From contig MSJH02000819.1 in assembly GCA_001931875.2 (NCBI GenBank), positions 1-64,000 on the forward strand: a DNA stretch of 64,000 nt, read 5' to 3'. The notes below the pieces were generated by a model. It saw nothing but the letters and a program-made list of their open reading frames with translations, was not told the DNA's origin and did not search any database. Below, in pieces: positions 45,603-56,878 of the stretch (position 1 is its first letter; each line of letters opens with the position of its first letter). Both the position numbers and the translations under genes were made by a program. The DNA is from Byssochlamys sp. IMV 00236. Lineage: Eukaryota > Ascomycota > Eurotiomycetes > Eurotiales > Thermoascaceae.

Positions 45603-46670
45603 ATGGCAATCACAACAACAACATTGACCGCGATGGAAACTCTAGAGCGGGACATTGTCACCAAGTCTCTTCCACCGTTACTCAAAGTCCGCCTCCCGTT
45701 CTCACATCGAGTCAATTGCTTTATCAAACTCTGGCTATTCAAGCTGCTCGCCAGCACGTTCTTCTTCTTTCGGCGCCTTTTCAAACCACCACCACCATGG
45801 ACGCGACCAACGCTGACCAAGAGATATGCATGCCGGCCTATGCTGGAAACCCGTATTTTCTTCCCACCCGATTACCATCGACAAACTCCCTCGCGTCTCT
45901 TGCCTCTTTATTTGAACATCCACGGTGGGGGATTTGCATTCTTCGATGCACGGGTGGACGATAAGTTCTGCATTGCCTGGGCGAAGCGCACAGGGATGTT
46001 GGTCGTCAGTTTGAATTACCGCAAAGCACCGCTGCATCCGTTTCCTACTCCCGTTTACGATGTTGCTGCCGTGGCAAATGCAGTTCTCGAAGACGAGACC
46101 CTACCAATCGACAAATCTCGTGTTGCGATCGGTGGCTTCAGTGCGGGAGCAAATCTCGCCCTTGGAGCGTCTCAACTGCCTGGGCTGAAGGGTGTGATTA
46201 AGGCTGCGATACCGTACTATCCCATAGTCGACTTTGGACACCCACCAAATGAAAAGCTTGCTTCGAGACCATACAACGACGGCCCGAAGGAGAACCTCGA
46301 GAACATGTCCTGGTGGCTCGACTGGGGTTATGTCAACGTCGGACAGAACAGACGGGACCCAGTACTAAGCCCTATATATGCGAGAAAAGAGGACCTTCCG
46401 CCATGGATCTACATGATTGGTGCTCAGTGGGATATGCTTCGCCTGGAGTCACAGGACATGATCCATATGCTTGCAGGCTTGGGCGAAAGAGAGGACCAGG
46501 AAGCACCGTTTGAGAAAGGTACATACAAATGGACCTTGGCTATGGGATGCCCCCATGCGTTTACGCATAGCAGTGAAAAAGACCCCTCCAAGAGAGCGAT
46601 CAGGAAGCAGATTTGCGAGGACATTTACAACGAGGCACATCAGTGGCTGAAGAAGAGCGTATTGGCGTGA
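45603..46670 (+). CDS. HSL-family alpha/beta-hydrolase (esterase/lipase-like)
   Basis: A single exon of 355 residues. The hormone-sensitive-lipase family oxyanion motif NIHGGGFAFF (H107-G110), the nucleophile elbow GGFSAGANLA (S180), the acid in GAQWDMLRLE and the histidine in GCPHAFTH form a complete catalytic triad. The N-terminus has an aromatic hydrophobic stretch (LWLFKLLASTFFFFRRLF), which may anchor it to a membrane. Fungal members hydrolyse short-chain esters and often sit in metabolic clusters; the substrate is not readable. The start at 45603 is preceded by AACACT and opens MAITTTTLTAMETLE; the Met at residue 11 is an alternative. Confidence 0.88.
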   Translation: MAITTTTLTAMETLERDIVTKSLPPLLKVRLPFSHRVNCFIKLWLFKLLASTFFFFRRLFKPPPPWTRPTLTKRYACRPMLETRIFFPPDYHRQTPSRLLPLYLNIHGGGFAFFDARVDDKFCIAWAKRTGMLVVSLNYRKAPLHPFPTPVYDVAAVANAVLEDETLPIDKSRVAIGGFSAGANLALGASQLPGLKGVIKAAIPYYPIVDFGHPPNEKLASRPYNDGPKENLENMSWWLDWGYVNVGQNRRDPVLSPIYARKEDLPPWIYMIGAQWDMLRLESQDMIHMLAGLGEREDQEAPFEKGTYKWTLAMGCPHAFTHSSEKDPSKRAIRKQICEDIYNEAHQWLKKSVLA

Positions 46671-47199
46671 TGGTTGTATTTCGATTTGAGAAAAGGCTTG
46701 AGGTGTTATTAGACTAGAAGACGTGTCTTGGTTTTCCTATGGCGCGATACGAATAGAACTTGCGTAGACTACAGATATTGCCAAGATCAATGTCACAAAA
46801 TGCCATTATTCATAATACCTTTGATTTCTTCATAGAAAGAATCGCCGCTAAACAACATAGAGGAACTAATCCTTCTTTGAACAATCAGTTACTGCAACAT
46901 ATGGAGCTGGCGCCGTCAGTATGGAACTAAGAGGAAATGCCATGAAAGTTAACCTACGATAGGGACTTCGCAATAGCCTACATAGCCATAAACTACCATA
47001 GATTAGATAACCGCAGCCTGGAGTGTTTGGTATTTGTTATGTGCTAGCCATTCTGCTGCTGTGACAGTTACTTAACTCGGGTGGGATTCCGTGCTAGAAA
47101 ATCAAATCCGAGAAAGTCAACATTATAGAGGTAGAAATTTTATCCCGCCAGTCAATGTACCTCTTCACCTCAGACATAAACAGACCCAATTGCTGTGTC
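46671..47199. other. intergenic, no gene recognised
   Basis: About 500 AT-rich bases between the hydrolase stop and the 3' remains of the FAD pseudogene. Confidence 0.45.
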
Positions 47200-47536
47200 G
47201 AAGGGTTTGATAGATTCTCGATATGTCGGTGGAGTCAAAGTCAATGCCCCAAGTCGACTGAACCCTTCATGCCATAAAGGAGTAAGGTCAAAAGATTTCT
47301 CTCCCCTATGTGGAGAAAGACAGAGGGGGGACCTTACCTCTGTAAACCACTTGGCATCATTTCCACCTTACTGCGCTTTGCTTCTCAAACGTCACCGTTT
47401 GGTAGCCTTTGATCTCCAACTGCGCCGCAGCACTAAATCCAGCTGGGCCTACACCAACAATGCAGCCAGGGTTATGATTCGTTTTTACAGCCGCGAGACT
47501 GCCTAGTGCGAGAATTTTACTCGAGACTCGTTTCAT
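47200..47536 (-). pseudogene. truncated FAD-dependent oxidoreductase
   Basis: An ATG at 47536 opens a signal-like leader (MKRVSSKILALGSLAAVKTN) and then a dinucleotide-binding motif CIVGVGPAGFSAAAQLEIKG (GxGxxG) with YQTVTFEKQSA, the ADP-binding fold of flavin amine-oxidase/monooxygenase-type enzymes. The next residues, where relatives have a GGKC-like motif, read VRWK followed by a stop codon, then CQVVYRGKVPPLS in the same frame and further stops. Only about 110 codons of homologous sequence remain of an enzyme that normally has 400 or more. I infer a dead gene; the function of the parent is unknown. Confidence 0.7.
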
Positions 47537-48582
47537 GGCGGCGCGTATACAGAGTTACTTCACATTACACGGACAACCATGAAGGAAATGTCCATGTGCA
47601 AGATATCATAAATTCATAATATCTTTTTTATTGAACTCCATTCAAGAAAACACTTATCTTGCGTCTATGGCCAGCTGTTATGTCATTCTTCAGGGGTGTA
47701 AATTAGGTAGGCATCCGGCCGAGGGCGTTTGCATGAAGAATCCACGCTAACGCTCATGCAAGTAGAGAGTAATCGACCAAAAAGGCACCGACAAGGGGTT
47801 ATGCAAACTATGGCTCAGCCTGACCCAACTAAAATGGACTGTGCAACAGGCCGTGATTATTCCGAAAATTAGACCGATGTCACCGGATGACGAACTCCTG
47901 TTTGTGGATAGTATTAGTAGTGCTAAAGAATCCTTGTATACTGACTCCTTTTCCTTCTAGAAGGCTGCCTCTTCAGTAGTCATCTTCAGAACAAGGTGAG
48001 CGAGATGGGTATATATCAGCATTTTTCGAGTTAATTGCTTATTGTTTCAACGAACAATATATTGTCCGTCCGATTATGTTTTAGATATGGATCCATTGAA
48101 ACAACACCAACACTCTACCACGCGGCAATTGTGCCACCCTACGGGGTCTGATCTCCCTGACCGCGCGTTTGAGAACTATACGAGCCGTTCGTAGAGACCC
48201 ACAGGACTAGGGCTCCAGCTCAGCTGGATGCTGAGAATAATTAGACTCCTGAGAACGATGCATATGTCATGTCACCATCCGTAACATGGTTCGTGGCAGA
48301 GGTACAAGATTTTCCAGAAATAGCTTCAGCGCCTAAGCATGTGATGGGGCCAAATAACCATCTTCCTGATTATTGAGACGAGAGTCTGATAAGGTGGAGC
48401 CGTTTCAATCCGTTTGAGATTCATGGGGACGGATATTCCATTGTTGCGGCCCCCTATACTTATAGGAGGCTCCCGTGTATTGTTGCCTCAGATGTTGGGT
48501 TTGATAAATTCTTATATACTCGAAGCAGCAGACAGATTGTGGATATCTTGCGTTATTGGAAAGCTCATCCATACATTTCACA
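47537..48582. other. intergenic, promoter of the desaturase gene
   Basis: About 1 kb without a supportable gene. The short frame starting at 48414 overlaps the desaturase start in another phase and is a shadow. Confidence 0.45.
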
Positions 48583-50039
48583 ATGAGTGCGGGACCGTAT
48601 CAGTCCTCGAGTCGCGGACATGTTGACCTTTATGGCAACGTCTTCGAGGTTCCGGATTTCACCATGAAGCAAATCTACGACGCTATCCCGCCACATTGTT
48701 TTCGACCGTCTATTCTCCGAAGTATGAGTTATGTCGTACGGGATTATGCACTACTCGGCAGTTTGGCTTGGTTGTTTTACACATACACACCTCTACTGCC
48801 TTCTATTTGGCTCCGGGCAACGTCGTACGCCATATATACCATCATTGCCGGGATGGTCATGACTGGGATCTGGATTCTAGCACATGAGTGTGGCCATGGT
48901 GCCTTTTCAAAATCGAAGAAACTCAACAATACAGTCGGGTTCATCTTACACTCGTCTCTCCTGGTGCCTTACTACAGCTGGAAGATCTCCCATTCTCACC
49001 ACCACAAATCTACTGGAGACTTGCAACGGGATACTGTGTTTGTTCCACACAGTAGGGAGTAAGTTATCCTCAACAACTAATCCTCCGTCAGGAGTTTTCA
49101 AGACATACTGACGGCCTAGTAGATATTGGGTGAAGACAACTTTCGGAAAAGACGTCGATCCTCATAGCATCAGCGCAGCAGAAATCACAGAAGATGCACC
49201 CATAGTTACTCTATGGCACATCATTCTGTTCCAAGTCTTCGGCTGGCCTTTGTACATGCTGGACAACCTGAGCGGCCAGAAAGGAGTGCATGGATTTCCC
49301 CAGCACAGCCATTACTGGTTCGGGTCTGACAGCAAAATATACAAGGAGTCGGAACTTTTCTTGGTACTCCTGAGTGACATCGGGCTCTTGGTGACATGCT
49401 CTGTGCTCTATCTGGCTGTGAGATTCTTTGACTGGTGGACGGTACTTGTCTTCTACGGAATGCCGTATCTGTGGCTGAATCATTGGATAGGTACAGTACA
49501 TGTCTATTTCCAATCTTGAAAAGTACAGTTACTGACAACAAGCAGTGGCAATAACATACCTCCAGCACACTGATGGCAGACTTCCTCACTTCGCTCATTC
49601 TCAATGGACCTTCGCACGCGGTGCTGCGGCCACTATCGACCGGAGTTTCAAACTTGGTTTCTTAGACATTGACATGTACCTCTTCCACGGCATTGTTGGC
49701 ACTCATGTCTTGCACCATCTCGTATCAACCATACCGTTCTACCACGCCTACGAAGCAACTGAAGCTGTGAAGAAAGTTATGGGTAAACACTACCACTCCG
49801 ATATGGACACTCCATTGATTACAGCTTTGTTTCGAACACAGCGCGATTGCCAATTTGTCGAGGAGAGCTCCGGCATGGATGGTAGTGGGGTGTACATGTT
49901 TCGGAATATACACGGCAGGGGAACCAAGCCGCGGGACTTAGTGGGAGGGGAGGAACTCTCTGTGTGGGATGGGCATATGCCCCCGCCAAAGGGGAAGGAG
50001 ACTTGGAATTGGAGAGAGATTATTTCGTCAGTATGGTGA
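48583..50039 (+). CDS. membrane fatty-acid desaturase (Delta-12/FAD2-type), three exons
   Basis: Exons 48583-49058, 49123-49490 and 49546-50039 join in phase to 445 residues. The three histidine boxes of acyl-lipid desaturases are present: HECGH at 101-105, HSHHH at 137-141 and HVLHH at 335-339. Paired hydrophobic segments lie between them. The sequence around box 1 (WILAHECGHGAFSKSKKLNN) and THVLHHLVSTIPFYHAYEAT resembles oleate Delta-12 desaturases, which act on phospholipid-bound oleate in the ER with a diiron centre. The variant GHGAF (oleate desaturases usually have GHQAF) and its isolation among accessory genes suggest a paralogue that may act on a secondary-metabolite acyl chain; that is inference. 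ATG 48583 is chosen over upstream shadow frames. Confidence 0.9.
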
Positions 50040-51363
50040 ACATTAGGAGTCTCGAAGGGGTACCCGAATTAGGCCAATGCAAAACGAAAGACGCAAAATG
50101 TTGGTTGGATATTGGGGGCCAAGGAAAGGACTGTTGTCTCTATTGGGTTTAGGTTCGGTGTTTTTGTTATTATTTTCCTCATTTCTCAGTGTTTTTCTAA
50201 GCGCCCTAGAACTATAGATCCATAGTTTAGCGTATAAGCAATCAACCCCCACAAAAACACGGAACACATAGTCACATACGTTATTATCCATCTAGACGTC
50301 GAAACGAAACATACTAAGAAATCGTAGTCTAGCAAATCTTGCGATTCGACTGGATAGTGGCTTGAAACAAAAATTCCCATTGATCCGGTTTTAAACCTGC
50401 ATTCTCCACGGGGTTAAGCATTCTATCTAACAAAAGTACTATGCATCATCTACCACATGCGCCGCAGCAGTTTGGAGTCAAAAGTACTACTATCGAGCCC
50501 CATTTTACGGGTGTCGGATTCTGTAGATACTGAAAAAAGTTAGTTGTTGTTGGGTCCGGGGTTTTATTTGTCGAGAGGCTCTAGTGGTTCGGTCTTCAAA
50601 GCAGGGTGTATATCCCCTGCTCTCCCCCGCCGCCCCCTTGATGTGTATGATTAGGGACAGTGATACGATGGTTATGTCAATGGTTGGTTGTTAGAGAAAT
50701 TTCGATAACGACCGCAGGAGCGCTGGAAAGTTATATTGTGGCTGCGGCTAATGGGTGTGTTACACCGCAGCAAGGCTCTGAAGATACTTGCCGGCATCCG
50801 GGATCAGATCCTGAGGTGGTACAAAGATTCATTGTATTGTGCCACAGATGACTTCTCCTTGCAGAAGATGACACATGGTTCTTGCCAATAAAGATATAGA
50901 GTCTGGGGTTCTGTCTTCTCTGGCTGATTATGGAAATCAGTGTTTCAAAGACGGACGAGTATACCACAGACTCTTTGTATGGACTGTTTTGAGTTAGAAG
51001 TCCAACCTAGTCTGTCTGATCAACAACTACATGCTGAATGAGTGTACCATATACAGTAGCTCGGCCTTTGGAAATTTGTATACAGTCGACTCGCTGATTA
51101 ATATTCGTGAAGTCAATAGTAACATATAAAAGAGGACCATAAGAGCACTAAAGACAGGCAGGCATGAATTTTCTTTATGTATGCTTGTGATCGTCATACC
51201 GTACATGAAACTCAAAGAGATTTATCTAGATATGGATACAGATCCCAAACTCATACGTTTAGGAAGTATATAGATCTCCAAACAAATAAAATGCTTTCCC
51301 CATTGTTCCGATGTCTCAATATCCCCAACTTTTAGACTGTAAGCAGACCAGAACGAAAATAGA
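50040..51363. other. intergenic between desaturase and TRM4
   Basis: About 1.3 kb, no gene. A perfect 7-bp hairpin (AGCAGGG, loop TGTATATC, CCCTGCT) at about 50601-50622 is followed by a C-rich tract. Its role is unknown. Confidence 0.45.
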
Positions 51364-54239
51364 TTAAACCGTGGTGTTGAATTTGTCCTCCTCATCGCCC
51401 ATCTTCTGCCAGGTTTCCCGTTTGGCCATCTGATCCTCTTGTTCCTGGCCAAGCCGGAGGTTCTCGCGCTTGATGAAATCATCTTCCGTTCTAGCCACAG
51501 ACTCAGTTGACATCGCTACATCGGTAGGCGTTTCTCCCGTCTCTGCCACTGCAGGAGTCTCATCACCCTCGGCAGAAATCTCAGGTGTCGACAAGTCTGC
51601 GGCAGCCGTGCGCTTCTGGGTCGTGTTAACAAGTGGCGTGTCGTCGTTGTAGAGACGCAGAAGCAACGCGCGACGTTCTTCCTTCGGCAGCATTAGGTTG
51701 AGGGAGTGTACGGAACGCCACAGTGGGAAGACCATTCGCTCTCTGCAAGATTTGTCAGAGAAAAGTAGACCTATTCGATTAGAGTAGAATTTTGCATACC
51801 TGAATCCATCCTCTCCCTCGCTAGGTTCCACTCTCAGGACGCAGCAACCCATGCTGATATCACGCACTCTCTCTCCAATCTCTCCTAGCTCCTTCCAGCC
51901 ATCGCCGTCCACCTTAGGGAACATCTCGATAAGCAGTCTCCGGAAAGTCTCTTTGTTGGTCAATGTGACTATCCGCTGGGGTCCCACCCAAGAGTCCAGA
52001 ATCCTCAAACCCTCTGCCTGGATACGCCACCGGCACACATCCTCTCTTTGTACATCCTGCTTGACGAACATCTTCACTCCACAGTGTACAAATTTGATGC
52101 CCCGTCCATCGTTCTCGGTCAAGATGTCTCGCGCAAGTGAACTGGTATAGTAGATCGTCTTTGCCGGCTGACCCTCAGGATTCCTCACCATGAACCTATC
52201 CCGGGGGAACTTGTCTGAAATCCCGTAGAACTCAAAGATAGTGGAAAGTTCCGGATGCGCAGGGTCGAGATATTTGAACGCCTCTTCGTATGGCTGGCCC
52301 GGCTTGCGCTTTTGCGGAGGCTGCAACTTAACGGGCTTCGACGCGGCTGCCTCAAGATTCTCCGTCTCGACGGACGGCGCTGGAGCATGAACAGGCCTGT
52401 CTCCAATAAGAGCATCCGTGCCATCTTCAACCTTTGCGCGCTTTGCAGGCAACACTTCATCCAGTTCTTCCGCACCTCTCTTGCCCGGTGAGCTTTGATC
52501 AGCCGAAGTAAGAGTGGCCGAGTATGGGGGCTGATGGGAGCTCTCCGCAACTGTCGCGTTCTTCGCGCGTTCTGCTTGGGCCTCTTCGTTCGGAGCGACT
52601 AGGTCATCCAAGGCATTTATTTTCTCAAACGCCGCGCTGCCGTTCTGGCGTTTGTGATCGAGTTCTTCAACAACAGCAGCAACTGAGGCTTTGGGAATGA
52701 CTTTGGATGAGTCTTCAGGCTTGGCCTTGATCTCAGCGGTCTTCTCAAGGACTGTGATGAAGAATCCGCCGGTATCTTGGTGGTGAGGGTAGACACGTAT
52801 GCACCTCTCCAATGGCAGATCCGCATTCTCTCCTGTAGGAGGGAACATGGTCTCAGCGAGCCTTCCAAGTCCATCGATACCCTCCTTTTGTCTGTGGTCC
52901 TCGACATCCTTCCAGGTGTTCCACGGGCGCCCTTCTCTGTCACACACCTTCCAGGACCTCAGACCAGCCGCTCTCTTGAGACCAGGCAGCTCGTTGCTGC
53001 AGTCGATAATCTTGACATTTTTGGGGCCTCCACATCTTTCGATAGCACTGGCGACAACGGCCTCATTTTCGATGGGGTTCATACTGCAGGTCGAGTAGAC
53101 GACTCTTCCTCCGACCTTCAACATTTGCAGGGCACGTACAAGGATACGAGCCTGGGTAACATGAAGTCCCATAGCGTTGCCAGGAACCCAGGTACTCCAG
53201 AGGTTGGGATTTTTCCTTGCCGTCCCGTCACCCGAACAGGGCACATCTGCGAGGATGCGATCGAACTTGAGGTATTTGTTCTGAGACTGCTTCGCGTCTG
53301 CCGAAGTTGACGCAGGGAGTTTGATCGAAGGGTACATGGTAGCATCGTGATTGGTGACAATCAAATTGGGCGAGTTAAGTCTCTTCATCTGATGGATCAA
53401 CATGTGGGCACGCTTATAATCACTGTCATTTGCGATCAGAAGCCCAGTAGATCGGCCATAGTCCTCAAGGCCTTCCCCGACGCTAGGAATTTCAGTGCCA
53501 TTTTTGAGACTGTCGGCGACCTGTTGCATTGATTCCTCCTCCCCTGCATGCAGCATCTCCATAAGCTGGCAAGACTTGCTTCCGGGGGCAGCACACATAT
53601 CCAAGACCGTCATTCCAGGTTTGATGTCAATGAGTAGCGGGGGGATCATGCTAACAACCTCCTGACGACTGATGTTTCCGACTTCAGTTTCAGAAACTAG
53701 AAATTTCTGGAACTGGGAAAAAGGAGCGAAACGCCGGACGACATTCTTGGGAGTGGTCATGGACCATGCAAGCTGATCTGGGTACCAGGGTACTGGCTGG
53801 GGTGGTTCGACATGCGTTCCTTCATATTCAATGGAAGTAATGTGCGGGATATAGAAATCCTTGAGGCGCTCCTGAACAGCAAGAGCATGGCTTATAGCAA
53901 GAGCAATGTCAGCAAATGGTCCTCTGCGCCATGTACAGTTCTCTCAATGACGTACCCTCTTGAACCCGTGAAGCGGAAACTATTGGGAAGATCCCTTCTG
54001 AGAGCTTCCCAAAATGCTTCCTTCTCTTCCTCTGGAATTATACCCAGTTCATTGTAATAGTTCTCGAATTTCTCATTGTGCCTCTCAATATCTCTCCACG
54101 AACTCCGTTGGCCGCCGCCGCCGCCGCGGCCGCCACCTCTTCCGGACTGCAGGCGTAAGAAGTCTAGTTAGCACAAGAAAATAGGACAGTAATATCAAAA
54201 CTGGCTTTCTCTCACCCTCTTGCCTCCGCGCTTACCCAT
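51364..54239 (-). CDS. trm4: multisite tRNA (cytosine-5) methyltransferase Trm4/NSUN2, four exons
   Basis: Exons 54239-54216 (24 nt), 54146-53956, 53890-51800 and 51742-51364 join in phase to 894 residues. The N-terminus is Arg/Gly-rich (SGRGGGRGGGGGQRSSWRD), then TGSRGHALAVQERL. The SAM-binding part has TVLDMCAAPGSKSCQLMEML, the catalytic-site motifs DVPCSGDGTARKNPNLW (motif IV Cys) and VYSTCSMNPIENEAVVA (motif VI Cys), and a C-terminal extension with PLWRSVHSLNLMLPKEERRA. Trm4 methylates C34, C40, C48, C49 and similar positions of tRNA in the nucleus. The last intron (57 nt) contains no in-frame stop, so retention would only insert 19 residues; comparison with the family favours splicing. 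Longer than yeast Trm4 (684) because of a Glu/Lys/Ala-rich insert of about 150 residues. Confidence 0.95.
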
Positions 54240-55008
54240 TGCGATATATGATACTGGTTTTTTCGCGCGAGGTTCTGAGCTACGTCTCTGTCGCATGCGC
54301 CGATAGTTTTTTGGAGCTTGAGGGGCCTTTCGGATAAACATTGGCCCGTTGTAGTTATCCATACTGGAGATGACTAACCATATTTATACTCCTTGATGCA
54401 TAAGTAACATAAGCATACTCATCGAAAATAGAGAATACTTCATTAATCCAACTCATACATGCCGTGACAAAAGGAAATGTCTGTATTATGATTAACTATA
54501 TTTATAGTTTACTAACTAGCCAGTCATCCATACTCAGTTCATGCCCTGATTAATAAAGACGATGGATCGCTCCATTCTCTGGTCTATGATCTTAGGTATA
54601 CAAAAGAAAGAAGAAGAGAAACAGGAAGAAGCAGAATGATAGTCTCTATATTAGAACGCACAAAGACTATATTTTAGTATCGGTCGAGTGGCGCAGGTCT
54701 AATACAGCCCAGAGTTGTAATGGAACATAGAAAACTACCATCTCGAGTCTGTCGGGTGAGACTTTCTAGACCAAGGCGTTTCTGATAAAGTATAGGCTTA
54801 TAGGTTAGGTCAGAATAATGAGGATAACTTATCTTTGGGCTTCTATATGCAAGAATTCCCGTAGAAGATATCCTGCACCTTGGAGATTTGGCTATAATAG
54901 GACAACACGGCAGTATCAATGGAAACGGTGGAAACTCACAGAATGAGGCTCCCGTGCTATATATGCCAGAATGCTGAAGAACGAGGCCTTCTGATCTGAG
55001 GTCGACTA
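54240..55008. other. intergenic, AT-rich
   Basis: TRM4 promoter, then AT-rich sequence from 54370 to 54690 with many TA steps. No gene recognised. Confidence 0.45.
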
Positions 55009-55424
55009 TTGTGTATACCTTTGCTATATTCCAACGATCTGCATTATTCGACCTTGGGCCTCAAAAACATGCTTGAGCTTCGCGACACTGCTATCCACAC
55101 TCCGGGACATGTCACAGTATTGCCTCTTCTTGCCCCGAAGTTTGACGATTTACCGCCAACATTTCTCCAAATATGCGGTCTAGATCCATTGAGGGGTAAG
55201 GACCTTGCCTCTGCCCATGCACTGGAAAGTGCTGGGTATGCAATTCTCCGAAATTATTCTTGCCTTTTCCTTGGCGGATAATCTCAACAACAGGGTTCCT
55301 GCGAAAGTGAACATCTACCGGAACTCCCACACGCTTTTTGGACTTTTCCCAAGATTTTAAACGGCATAAAGTATCTGGGAAAGATCTGTTTGATGGCGTC
55401 AAACGGTTGGTAGATCAGCTTTAG
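55009..55424 (+). pseudogene. 3' remnant of an HSL-type alpha/beta-hydrolase
   Basis: The segment LPPTFLQICGLDPLRGKDLA followed by SAHALESAG is the acid-loop region of HSL-family hydrolases, where the Asp of the triad sits. A frameshift near 55275 is followed in another frame by KVNIYRNSHTLFGLFPRF, which corresponds to the His region. A stop and another frameshift precede GKDLFDGVKRLVDQL and its stop at 55424. The histidine environment is changed and the N-terminal half with HGGG and GxSxG is missing. It is therefore a dead fragment. It lies beside the acyltransferase gene. Confidence 0.7.
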
Positions 55425-55468
55425 ATAAGCTACTGTGAACATGACTAGAGATAAAATATGCCCCTCTC

Positions 55469-56878
55469 CTATCCAATAAATGTGCCAAACTTGGAAAACT
55501 GCTCGTCCATCTTCAGTCGTTCCATGTCTTCACCTCTGAGACAGACTCCTACTGCGAGCTCTCCATCTAGTGACTTCGGCAAGAAATAGACTAATCCTTC
55601 TCTTGCACCCTCCTTAAACCGAGGTCGACGCACAGCAACGGGCTTTCCGAATCCGAAGTCTAGACTGCTGCAATTCTCTTTCGCCCAAGAACTGATCCTT
55701 ACATCCAGCTCCGAGATGCCCTTTGAGACGAAGCTTGCCATTTTGGAGTTCTTGTCTTTACTGATTATTGTTGCTAGCTTGCAGGTTTTATGCTTCAATG
55801 CCGCAGGATTGAGAGCGGAGCGAAGATGTGTCGCGAGAGTCCCTAATGACTCCTCCACCAAAACATCAATTGCGGCCGTATGAACTGTTGCAGCTGTGAC
55901 GAGCCCAGGATAAGATTCCGGAATGGAAAGATGACGACGTACGTCGACATTACGCGAGAGTGTCGAGTTATATTTGATGGTGCCAGTGCTAATAATGTGT
56001 GGGAGACGTGCTCGAGTAATAGACTGCCAAACAAATGCCGTGAGGGCATCATCCGTCGAAACGAAACCACCTAGAGGTGTAGTCGTCAGAGCGATGGATT
56101 TGAGAGTGGCTAAAGAAGTGGCAGGAAAGAGAAAGTATGCCCAGATACAGTCATTCCCTGATTGTTGGTGAGTTTTCGTTGTCGCCTTTTCAGTTCTTTC
56201 TTTTTTACCAGTAGATTCCGTTGATATCGGACAGTCCGGTCCAAGGTCCGATTCATTCAATAGAGGGATGACATTCTTCCTGTTCATATTCCCAATATTG
56301 AGTTCCGAGTTCGTAAAAGGTTCATTCCGACAGGCTTTCGCATAGAGGTACATAACCTGAGCCTGGCCCCTCATATCCATCGAGCCATGCTGAGCACTGA
56401 AAATGAGCAGGAGACCCCCATTGGCCAAATTAGCCTGGACAAGAAAAACAGGTGCTGGATGTTCAGAGACGGATCCCTCTGCGAGTGTCTTCTGTGGCGC
56501 AATCCACAATTCATCGAGCATGCTGAACGGAAATTTAGCACGTTCGAGTGTGGCCCAGTCCGGAATAGTATGGGGATTTTCATAGTCGAGAAATCGGTAG
56601 TCTGCCATGATTAAAAATGGTGGTTTATGGAATGGCCTAATCTTGAAGTTGCCATCCTCATCCTCCACGACCTTTCCCGCTACCCAGGGAAAGCTCGCAG
56701 ATAGCCGTTCAAGACCTTTAGTTAAAGTTTCCACGATGGCTTTCATCGAGGAATCCGAATCGTCCGGAAGAGGAAAACAAAGCACGAGCTGAGTATAAAG
56801 TCTGTTAATCTTGGCTTGTTGCCCAAGAATATCCAGATAAAAATCATCCCGGTCTGATATACTCTGTGACGCCTCCAT
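55469..56878 (-). CDS. BAHD/trichothecene-3-O-acetyltransferase-like acyltransferase
   Basis: A single exon of 469 residues. The BAHD catalytic motif H-x-x-x-D is seen as SAQHGSMDMRG (H164, D168), and the structural DFGWG-type motif as LDFGFGKP near the C-terminus. The N-terminal half carries LERLSASFPWVAGKV, the usual segment of this superfamily. Fungal relatives of the Tri101 type transfer an acetyl or other acyl group from CoA to a hydroxyl of a secondary metabolite in the cytosol; substrate cannot be predicted. No introns and no signal peptide. Neighbours are a dead hydrolase and TRM4, with a desaturase 5 kb away, so this could be an isolated tailoring or detoxification enzyme. Confidence 0.9.
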   Translation of the reverse strand: MEASQSISDRDDFYLDILGQQAKINRLYTQLVLCFPLPDDSDSSMKAIVETLTKGLERLSASFPWVAGKVVEDEDGNFKIRPFHKPPFLIMADYRFLDYENPHTIPDWATLERAKFPFSMLDELWIAPQKTLAEGSVSEHPAPVFLVQANLANGGLLLIFSAQHGSMDMRGQAQVMYLYAKACRNEPFTNSELNIGNMNRKNVIPLLNESDLGPDCPISTESTGKKERTEKATTKTHQQSGNDCIWAYFLFPATSLATLKSIALTTTPLGGFVSTDDALTAFVWQSITRARLPHIISTGTIKYNSTLSRNVDVRRHLSIPESYPGLVTAATVHTAAIDVLVEESLGTLATHLRSALNPAALKHKTCKLATIISKDKNSKMASFVSKGISELDVRISSWAKENCSSLDFGFGKPVAVRRPRFKEGAREGLVYFLPKSLDGELAVGVCLRGEDMERLKMDEQFSKFGTFIG

